From assembly GCA_033764445.1 (NCBI GenBank), contig JANRIZ010000155.1, forward strand, positions 1 through 37,334: a DNA stretch of 37,334 bases. The letters are read 5' to 3'. Of this stretch, positions 16,895 through 23,016 are shown piece by piece (the stretch's first letter is position 1; each line of letters opens with the position of its first letter). Source of the stretch: JANRIZ01 sp033764445 (GTDB taxonomy: Bacteria; Verrucomicrobiota; Verrucomicrobiia; JAWXBN01). The position numbers were made by a program, and so were the translations under genes. The notes under the pieces were generated by a model. It worked only from the letters and a program-made list of their open reading frames with translations. It was not told the DNA's origin and ran no database searches.

Positions 16895-18262
16895 TCAGGA
16901 TTGGACCGAGGCCGGCAGAAGCGCTTTTCCATGGCTTCCCATGCCGATGTAGCCCACGTGGGGGGGCAGATTCAGGTCCGAGGCCGTGAAGTTGTTCCAA
17001 TAGTCGTACACGAGACCCGGATGGGCCATCGGTTCCGCCAGGGTTTCCAGTGGCATGTTTGCAAACAGCGGATGGTTGTTGAGGATCAGCACCAGGTGAG
17101 CCCCCGCGAAAGCCTCCTCCGGGGTGGGGCAGGCCATCAGCCCCAGAGACCGGATCGCCTCCGCCGCCACGTGCGCGTCGAACCCCCGGAGAACCGCATT
17201 CGGAAAGGCCTTCCGGATTTCCGCAAGAATGGGGCGGGCCATGGTCCCGCGCAGATCGTCCGTGGCGGGCCGACCCTTGAAGGCCAGACCCAGGAGGGAG
17301 ATGACCGGGGCGTTTTTTGGAAATCCCGGCAGCAGGGTGGTGACCCCGGAGAGATAGGCCACCGTGACCGCCGGCTGGGTCTCATGGATCTGCCGTGCCT
17401 GCTTGACCATCACGGCATCAAAACCCAACTCGTCGAGCCTTTCCGTCAGGATGTGGGAGTCCTTTTCCAGACAGGGTCCGCCCACCGGTCCGGGCATCGG
17501 GAGATTGGTCCGGGGGTATCCCAGCTTTCCACAGCGGATCACCTCCGAGGCGCTGAGGCCCAGGGTGTCGCACATCAGGGCGATTTCGTTGGCGAAGCCG
17601 AAGGAGACATCCCGCGAGGCATTGTCGACAAGCTTGATCATTTCGGCCGTCTCCACGTCACTGACATGGACCACGGTGGGAGTGACAAATTGGAACAGTT
17701 GCGAGGCCCTGACATCGGCCATGAGGGTGGCGGCGCCGACGATCTGGGGCAGGCATCGGATTTCCTGCAGGGCGTGGCCTTCGAGCGTGCGCTCCGGGCA
17801 GAAGGCGAGGTCCACCGAGGGACATTTTTCCCGGAGGATGGGCAGGACGATCCGGCGGGTGGTGCCGAGTTTGACCGTTGAACGCATGATGACAAAATCG
17901 CCGGCCTTCAAATGGGTGGCCACCTCCCGGCTGACGTTGGCGATCATATCCATCCGGCTTTTCCGGTCCGTTCCCAGGGGGGTGCCGACGGTGATGATGA
18001 AGACCGTGGCCTCGGTTCCCGGGGGAATGTGCTGGTGAAAGGTGATCCTTTTCTCGGCGACCAGCCGTCGCAGTTTCGGTTCCAAACCGGTTTCAAAAAA
18101 GTGGGCACGCCCCTGCCGGAGCAGGTCCAGCACCGCAGGGTTGATCTCGATGCCGCTGATTTCAAAGCCCGCGTCGGCCATGGCCAGGGCCAGGGTCAAC
18201 CCCACATAGCCCATGCCCATGATGCAGACTTTACGGTCACGGTAATTGTTTGGCACCTTCAT
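16895..18262 (-). CDS. UDP-sugar 6-dehydrogenase (WecC/WbpA-like)
   Basis: Oxidises the C6 alcohol of a UDP-hexose or UDP-N-acetylhexosamine to the uronic acid using NAD; 455 aa, cytoplasmic. The NAD fold is KVCIMGMGYVGL (11-22), with FIITVGTPLG (88-97) and the catalytic Cys264 in GPVGGPCLEKDSH. The FCPERTLEGHALQE segment (154-167) is typical of the UDP-ManNAc/UDP-GlcNAc dehydrogenase branch rather than UDP-glucose dehydrogenase. It supplies an acidic sugar for the glycan. The start at 18262 has GAGGA 4 nt upstream, overlapping the end of the Nudix gene. Exact substrate is not certain. Confidence 0.92.
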   Translation of the reverse strand: MKVPNNYRDRKVCIMGMGYVGLTLALAMADAGFEISGIEINPAVLDLLRQGRAHFFETGLEPKLRRLVAEKRITFHQHIPPGTEATVFIITVGTPLGTDRKSRMDMIANVSREVATHLKAGDFVIMRSTVKLGTTRRIVLPILREKCPSVDLAFCPERTLEGHALQEIRCLPQIVGAATLMADVRASQLFQFVTPTVVHVSDVETAEMIKLVDNASRDVSFGFANEIALMCDTLGLSASEVIRCGKLGYPRTNLPMPGPVGGPCLEKDSHILTERLDELGFDAVMVKQARQIHETQPAVTVAYLSGVTTLLPGFPKNAPVISLLGLAFKGRPATDDLRGTMARPILAEIRKAFPNAVLRGFDAHVAAEAIRSLGLMACPTPEEAFAGAHLVLILNNHPLFANMPLETLAEPMAHPGLVYDYWNNFTASDLNLPPHVGYIGMGSHGKALLPASVQS

Positions 18263-18269
18263 AGAGTCC

Positions 18270-18815
18270 TCAGATCGTCAATTTGCCCCCCGCCAGAGCC
18301 AGGCCGATGGCGGCGACGTGGAGGGCATGATCAAACGCCCCGTTTTTCATGAAGTCCAGCAGGTCTTTCGGACGGACCAATTCCGGGGTGATCCCCGGCT
18401 CGGGTGTCCATCGGACCCCCGTCGGCCGGGTCAGTTGGGGACAAAAATAACACCACAATCTGTTTTCCGCCCGTCCGGAATCCGGATGAAGCGTTCCCAG
18501 CAGTTCCGGGGGCGTCTGGCAGAACCATCCGGTTTCCTCCTCGATCTCCCGCTGTGCGGTCTCCGACGGACCGAGTGTTCCATCGACCAAACCGGAGGGC
18601 AGCTCCAGGGTTTGACACTCGAGAGCCACACGGAATTGGCGGACCAGCGGAATGTGTCCGCAGGGGGTGAGCCCCAGCAGGCAGGCGTAGTCGTGGTAGC
18701 GGAACGAATGGAACAGTTGGGGGTGTGGATTCCCCTCGAACTGCACGTGCCGGGTCACCATGGTGACCCAGGGGGATACGGTGAGTTCCTCCCTGAGGGT
18801 GATTTTCGGGTTCAT
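18270..18815 (-). CDS. Nudix hydrolase
   Basis: 181-aa hydrolase of nucleoside-diphosphate-linked compounds. ELPSGLVDG leads into the Nudix box, whose second half REIEEETGW is intact. The first conserved Glu of the box (GX5E) appears to be Leu (G-LVDGT-L), so metal binding may be weakened. The overall form is like ADP-ribose or NDP-sugar pyrophosphatases. It is the first gene of the long minus-strand operon and could tune nucleotide-sugar pools (inference). The ATG at 18815 gives MNPKITLREE; an ATG at 18833 would add six residues. CCCTCCC lies directly before the chosen start. Confidence 0.82.
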   Translation of the reverse strand: MNPKITLREELTVSPWVTMVTRHVQFEGNPHPQLFHSFRYHDYACLLGLTPCGHIPLVRQFRVALECQTLELPSGLVDGTLGPSETAQREIEEETGWFCQTPPELLGTLHPDSGRAENRLWCYFCPQLTRPTGVRWTPEPGITPELVRPKDLLDFMKNGAFDHALHVAAIGLALAGGKLTI

Positions 18816-18904
18816 GGGAGGGATATCATCCAATGGGCGAGGGGGGTGCGGGGCGTCCGGGCTGCGGACCGCGTGGAGCCGCTTTTGTCTTGACCCCTGC
18901 CGTC

Positions 18905-20026
18905 ATGCGGCAGAAAACAGCGGGGCAAAAAGAGGCTTTCAGGATTCCCGTGATCAACCCCCACTACAAACCATTCGGTTTTTTCCGGTTCGGCCTTGCC
19001 TTCATGGTTGCCATGAGCCATTCGGGAAATCTCGGCCCCGCATGGTTCGAGCGGATGATCCAGCCGTGGGGTCTGGGAAACATGGCGGTGATGACCTTTT
19101 TTGTCCTCTCCGGATACATCATTGCCGAGGCCATCGAGGTCTTCTACCGGGACCGGCCCGTCGCCTTCATCGGCAACCGTTACCTTCGCATCCTTCCCCC
19201 GTACTTCGCCGCCCTGCTGGTCTCCGTTCTGGTGCATGCCCTCCTCGCACACTATGGCTGGCTCGGACATGTGGTCAACTGGACCCCCGAGGCGTTCTCG
19301 GCCACGAATCTCACGGCCAATTCCCTGTTGCTGGTCATTCTGTACGGACTCGGGCGCATGGGATTCCAGCCCGACTACTTTTTTGTCACCAACACCTGGG
19401 CGGTCATGGTCGAGGTGCATTTTTATCTCGTGGTTTTTGGACTGATGCTGCTCTGGCCCCGGTTGAACCGGCACCTGACGGAGGTGGGGAGGCGCCGGAT
19501 CATCATGGTCGGCGTGGTCGCCCTGTGCGTGCTGGGTCCGCTGGCGATGTTTTTGAAGATCCCGCAACTTGTTTATGTGTCGTGGGCGCCGTTTCTGCTG
19601 GCCGGTGTCCTGCTTTATCAGCTGCATCAGAGACAGGACGCGTTTTTTCTGGCGGCCTGCGTGCTTTCCCAAATCTCGCTGTTGGGGACCTTCTGCCTGT
19701 ATGTCGGACGGAATGCCAGCGCCCTGATTGCCGGTCCTGCCGTGGTGCTGGGCCTCCTGATCGTGATCCTGGCCTTCCTGGGGCGGGCGCGTATCCCGGC
19801 CTCCCAGGTCGGATGGGACAGGTTTTTTGGCAATCTCAGCTATCCGCTCTACATCAACCACTGGACCGTATTTGTGGTGTACGGGGCCGTGGCCTCCACA
19901 GGCCGGGGCTGGGGATTGTGGATGGCGGGAATGGCCTCGGCGGTGGGTTTGAGCCTGCTCATGCAGGCGGCCGTTGAACCCCTGTTGCACCGGGTGCGCG
20001 ACCGGCTTCGGGGCACTTCGTTGTAG
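18905..20026 (+). CDS. Acyltransferase-3 family membrane protein (OafA-like)
   Basis: About 373 aa with many hydrophobic helices. The opening NPHYKPFGFFRFGLAFMVAMSHSG carries the Arg and His conserved in the acyltransferase-3 family, then MAVMTFFVLSGYIIAEAI and FIGNRYLRILPPYFAALL. These inner-membrane enzymes O-acetylate sugars of O-antigens and exopolysaccharides. It is divergent from the operon, so it is separately transcribed but probably modifies the same glycan. A longer in-frame start at 18833 exists, but its extra 24 residues are low-complexity Gly/Arg and lie where the Nudix gene's promoter would be; 18905 is preferred with moderate certainty. Confidence 0.88.
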   Translation: MRQKTAGQKEAFRIPVINPHYKPFGFFRFGLAFMVAMSHSGNLGPAWFERMIQPWGLGNMAVMTFFVLSGYIIAEAIEVFYRDRPVAFIGNRYLRILPPYFAALLVSVLVHALLAHYGWLGHVVNWTPEAFSATNLTANSLLLVILYGLGRMGFQPDYFFVTNTWAVMVEVHFYLVVFGLMLLWPRLNRHLTEVGRRRIIMVGVVALCVLGPLAMFLKIPQLVYVSWAPFLLAGVLLYQLHQRQDAFFLAACVLSQISLLGTFCLYVGRNASALIAGPAVVLGLLIVILAFLGRARIPASQVGWDRFFGNLSYPLYINHWTVFVVYGAVASTGRGWGLWMAGMASAVGLSLLMQAAVEPLLHRVRDRLRGTSL

Positions 20027-20050
20027 CCGGATCCGGGCATGCGTTGCCCC

Positions 20051-20068
20051 GTGGATGGCGCCATCCAC
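20051..20068. other. Perfect 18-bp palindrome between convergent genes
   Basis: GTGGATGGCGCCATCCAC is fully self-complementary and lies between the ends of the acyltransferase (20026) and the MarR-type regulator (20122). It could fold as a stem on both strands and act in bidirectional transcript ending, although no T-run follows. A protein-binding site is an alternative. Confidence 0.4.
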
Positions 20069-20121
20069 CTTATCGGAGGGAGAGGTGTTGTGGGTCCGCA
20101 TGGCGGACAGGGGTTGCCGAA

Positions 20122-20640
20122 TTATTCGGAGGGATTGACCTCCCACCGGACGTGGTGGGGCGGGCATTCTCCGAGGGGTTTGACTTCGAATCCCAGGGTC
20201 AGGGACCCCCGGGTTTTTTCGCAGTAAATTCCAATGACTTTCAGGCCGGATTGCAGGCAGGCGAGGTAGGCAAGTTCCAGTCTGGGTCCGTGTCCGACCA
20301 GGGCAACCTCATGAACACCCTGCCGCTTGAATTCCGCAGCCCGGGTATCCGAGAGTTGACGCGCCCTCTGATAGGCGTTGAGGGTGTTTTCAAAGACGCT
20401 CATGGCCAGACGCGTTTTTTCGGCCAGACCGTGGGGGGTCAGGTAGTAGGCGTACCGTTTGCGCGGAATTTTCGCCGCACGGACCAGTCCGCGATGGATC
20501 AGATCCTTCAGAACCGCATTGACCAGCCCCAGAGAGACCTCGGTCTGCCGCGATATTTCACGCTGCGAAAAATCCGGCGAACTCTCGATGGCTTCGAGAA
20601 TGGGCAGGGTGTGTTTCTGGTGTTCGGACCGTCCGATCAT
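20122..20640 (-). CDS. EPS-associated MarR-type regulator with extra C-terminal domain
   Basis: 172 aa. Residues 8-75 form a winged helix (FSQREISRQTEVSLGLVNAVLKDLIHRGLVRAAK, then the wing YAYYLTPHGLAEK), matching the short MarR-like regulators found in exopolysaccharide loci. A helical linker (76-108) leads to a second part with VALVGHGPRLELAYLACLQSGLKVIGIYCEK (112-142), a beta-alpha-beta pattern like a degenerate Rossmann or CoA/NDP-sugar binding fold. The short family members end before this part, so the protein may sense a nucleotide sugar (inference). Two similar inverted repeats lie upstream of its start and suggest autoregulation. It lies between the two polysaccharide operons. Confidence 0.8.
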   Translation of the reverse strand: MIGRSEHQKHTLPILEAIESSPDFSQREISRQTEVSLGLVNAVLKDLIHRGLVRAAKIPRKRYAYYLTPHGLAEKTRLAMSVFENTLNAYQRARQLSDTRAAEFKRQGVHEVALVGHGPRLELAYLACLQSGLKVIGIYCEKTRGSLTLGFEVKPLGECPPHHVRWEVNPSE

Positions 20641-20646
20641 ACGCGT

Positions 20647-20661
20647 GTTCAGATTTTGAAC
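20647..20661. promoter_or_regulatory. Operator-like inverted repeat, proximal copy
   Basis: GTTCAGATTTTGAAC has 5-bp arms (GTTCA/TGAAC) and lies 6 nt upstream of the regulator start at 20640. It matches the distal copy at 12 of 15 positions, with centres 53 bp apart, about five helical turns. Probably a binding site for the regulator itself. Confidence 0.5.
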
Positions 20662-20699
20662 GATGAAACCGTGTATGCGGGGAATTGCAAGGATTTAAT

Positions 20700-20714
20700 G
20701 TTCAATATTTGAAC
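20700..20714. promoter_or_regulatory. Operator-like inverted repeat, distal copy
   Basis: GTTCAATATTTGAAC has 6-bp arms around a 3-nt centre. It pairs with the proximal copy on the same helical face. Its AT-rich composition stands out from the GC-rich surroundings. Confidence 0.5.
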
Positions 20715-20762
20715 GCAGGATTTTTGGCGCCCATTTCCCCGCTCAGGACCCTCAGCAGACAA

Positions 20763-21104
20763 TCAACGAAACAACCTCTTGAGGGCCCACTGGAGCAGCC
20801 AGCCGCCGCCGGCCATCAGCAGAGGGCGGGACATGTTGAAGAGGTCGCGGGCCGTGTTTTTTTCTGCGGGATTTTCCGGCGATCCGCGCATCGCGCCCAG
20901 AAGGAGTTTTGCAAGGACCCCGAGCAGGCCCAGGTTGCCGAACCTCAGCAGGGGCGTCCCCCCTCGGAACAGATTCCACAGGGTCCCGACCGGGGCCAGC
21001 AGTTCCCGTGTTTCGCGCAGGCACACGCCCAGCTCCTCCCGCTGCATTTCCATGCGCAGGCGCAGTTCCGTTTTTCGGATGGTCAGGTCCTGGGTGTCAA
21101 ACAT
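20763..21104 (-). CDS. YqjK-like small membrane protein
   Basis: 113 aa. The N-terminal 45 residues are charged and helical (IRKTELRLRMEMQREELGVCLRETRELL), then two weakly hydrophobic stretches (LLRFGNLGLLGVLAKLLLGAM and LLMAGGGWLLQWALKRLF). I recognise no domain with certainty. Its position 4 nt after the YqjE-like gene and its form match the third gene of yqjD-yqjE-yqjK operons, so it is called YqjK-like by context. Confidence 0.65.
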   Translation of the reverse strand: MFDTQDLTIRKTELRLRMEMQREELGVCLRETRELLAPVGTLWNLFRGGTPLLRFGNLGLLGVLAKLLLGAMRGSPENPAEKNTARDLFNMSRPLLMAGGGWLLQWALKRLFR

Positions 21105-21108
21105 GGTG

Positions 21109-21501
21109 TCACATCTGGTCCTTGAGCCAGTTAATGTCCTTGCGCAGTTGGGAAATGGTTTCCGAAAAAACCTGCCCCTGGGCGGTCACCTGCCGGGAGA
21201 GGCAGAAATAAATGCCCCCGGCCAGGATGAAATTGAATACACCCAGCCCCAGCAGGGCCCAGTATTTGTATTGCTCAAAGAGCAGGAAGGCCAGGGAGAT
21301 GGTCACCAGGGTCAGACCCAGAAAGGCGATGGCACTGACCAGTACGGTCAGGAAAATGATCATCACCAGACGTCTTTTCTCCTCCTCGATTTCCAGCTGG
21401 ATCAGCTCGACCTTGGCAAGGAGGATTTCCAACAGGGTCGTGATTCCACGGTGGAACACGCCCTTTTCCGCGGGGATTGAGGAGGATTGTGGGTCGGACA
21501 T
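21109..21501 (-). CDS. yqjE: YqjE/phage-holin-like inner-membrane protein
   Basis: 130 aa. A helical cytoplasmic start (GITTLLEILLAKVELIQLEIEEEKRRL) is followed by two transmembrane helices (MIIFLTVLVSAIAFLGLTLVTISLAFLLF and WALLGLGVFNFILAGGIYFCL) and a helical tail. This is the layout of the YqjE/Actinobacteriophage-holin-like family, which occurs beside YqjD and is linked to stress and stationary phase. The ATG at 21501 (MSDPQSS) is preferred to 21528, which adds nine unlikely residues. It is not evidence of a prophage. Confidence 0.8.
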   Translation of the reverse strand: MSDPQSSSIPAEKGVFHRGITTLLEILLAKVELIQLEIEEEKRRLVMIIFLTVLVSAIAFLGLTLVTISLAFLLFEQYKYWALLGLGVFNFILAGGIYFCLSRQVTAQGQVFSETISQLRKDINWLKDQM

Positions 21502-21568
21502 GGAACAGGCCCCGGTTCCCGTCCCCACCGGTTTTCAGTGGGAAGGGCAATGGGCGGCGCGGGAGGGC

Positions 21569-21871
21569 TTAATTTTTGCGGTTGATCAGGAGGCCCAGCA
21601 CGATCCCGGTGGCGAAGGCGGCGCCGATGACCTTGTAGGGGTTGTCCTTGACGAATTTGTCGGTGGCCTGGGCCGCGATTTTGCCCTTTTCGTAGATCGC
21701 CTTTTCGGCCACTTCCAGCTTGGCGCGGGCGGCGCGAAGACCTTCCTCGAGTTTGGCGCGGGCCCCGATGGCTTTTTCCCCGACAGCCGTCGCGGTTTCC
21801 TTGAGGACGACTTCCGCGTCCGTGATGACAACTTTCAAGTCCTGAACCAGTTTATCGGATGCTTCGCTCAT
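21569..21871 (-). CDS. yqjD: YqjD/ElaB-like (DUF883) membrane-anchored protein
   Basis: 100 aa. A long Ala/Lys/Glu-rich amphipathic helix (about 5-72) ends in NPYKVIGAAFATGIVLGLLINRKN, the C-terminal anchor typical of the YqjD/ElaB family. In E. coli these proteins bind ribosomes at the inner membrane in stationary phase. The ATG at 21871 is chosen because it gives MSEASDKL and is preceded by AAGGGAAAA; an upstream ATG at 21934 would add 21 unconserved-looking residues. First of the yqjD-yqjE-yqjK-like set. Confidence 0.85.
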   Translation of the reverse strand: MSEASDKLVQDLKVVITDAEVVLKETATAVGEKAIGARAKLEEGLRAARAKLEVAEKAIYEKGKIAAQATDKFVKDNPYKVIGAAFATGIVLGLLINRKN

Positions 21872-21945
21872 ATCATTTTCCCTTGTTTTTAGATTGTGAA
21901 AGTAGGTATCCATAACCGTTTTTTCCTGGACCAACCCTAGTGGGA

Positions 21946-22869
21946 TTAAATTTGAAAGTCAACCTTTGTACCCTGATTTTTCTTTTTGATGACCAGTTTC
22001 TGGCCCTCCTGGGTGACGATGGATTGCGGGGGCACACTCTCGACGAGAAACACATTGCCTCCGATGGTCGTGCCCGCCCCCACGACCGTTTCCCCGCCCA
22101 GGATCGTCGCATTCGAGTAGATGGTGACATCATCCTCGATGGTCGGATGCCGTCGTCCGCCCTTGACGATGCGGCCGGTCTCATCCTTCTTGAAACTTTT
22201 TGCGCCGAGGGTGACCCCCTGGTAGATTTTGACATTGTTGCCGATGAGGGCCGTCTCCCCGATGACCACCCCCGTGCCGTGGTCGATGAAAAAATTCATC
22301 CCCACACTCGTGCCCGGGTGGATGTCGATGCCGGTGCGGGAATGGGCCCATTCGGTCATCATGCGCGGGAGCAGCGGCAGTCCCTCCCGATGGAGGACAT
22401 GGGCCAGGCGCTGGACCGCAATCGCCTCGATGTACGGGTAGGCGAGGATGATTTCCTCAAGGCTCACCGCCGCCGGGTCCCCCTCGTAGGCGGCGATGAC
22501 ATCGTGTTTGAGCATTTTGCGCACGGCGGGCAGGCTGGCGAAAAATTTCAGGATCAGTTCATCCGCCTGTTCCTCCAGGTCCCGGGTGCGGGCACCCTTC
22601 GGGGCGGCGTACTGGAGGCTTTTGCGGGTCTCCACCTTCAGTGTTTTGGAAAGGCTGTTGAGACGGCGGAGGATGTTCTGCTGGCAGTTTTTCTCGTGGA
22701 ATTCGCCCGGATCAAAAAAACCCGGGAACATGAGGTGCAGGAGGTCCTGGGTGATTTCGGCCACGGACTGTTTGCTGGGGAGGTTGACCCCGTCAATGTG
22801 GTTGATCCCGCCGATGGTGCGGTAGGAATCAAAGAGGTCCTGAACGATCTGGTCGAATTTGTATTTCAT
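21946..22869 (-). CDS. cysE: Serine O-acetyltransferase
   Basis: Acetylates L-serine with acetyl-CoA, the first step of cysteine synthesis; 307 aa. The C-terminal left-handed beta-helix carries the hexapeptide repeats and the active-site region IDIHPGTSVGMNFFIDHGTGVVIGETA (about 181-207), with His184 and His197. The N-terminal helical part (1-150) is longer than in E. coli CysE and fits the EpsC/long plant-like type. It is transcribed alone or with the yqjD group (74-nt gap downstream). No sulfur-metabolism partner is seen next to it. Confidence 0.92.
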   Translation of the reverse strand: MKYKFDQIVQDLFDSYRTIGGINHIDGVNLPSKQSVAEITQDLLHLMFPGFFDPGEFHEKNCQQNILRRLNSLSKTLKVETRKSLQYAAPKGARTRDLEEQADELILKFFASLPAVRKMLKHDVIAAYEGDPAAVSLEEIILAYPYIEAIAVQRLAHVLHREGLPLLPRMMTEWAHSRTGIDIHPGTSVGMNFFIDHGTGVVIGETALIGNNVKIYQGVTLGAKSFKKDETGRIVKGGRRHPTIEDDVTIYSNATILGGETVVGAGTTIGGNVFLVESVPPQSIVTQEGQKLVIKKKNQGTKVDFQI

Positions 22870-23016
22870 GATGACAGTGGCCGTCGACTGTGCCGCAAAT
22901 CCCTCCGGGAGGAAAGGGGGAAGTGTGTCATTTCAGGTTTCCGAAGGAGGAAGGGCCGGAGCAATGCGGTGACCGGACCGTGGGTGCCTGTGCGTCAATG
23001 GGCCGCACCAGCCCTT

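Noticed and set aside
18812..20167. 451-aa minus-strand open frame
   Set aside because: Antisense to the membrane acyltransferase; His/Gln/Arg-rich product typical of reversed membrane-protein codons.
21109..21501. Phage holin, suggesting a prophage
   Set aside because: The holin-like family name covers YqjE, and the neighbours are yqjD- and yqjK-like; no phage genes are present.
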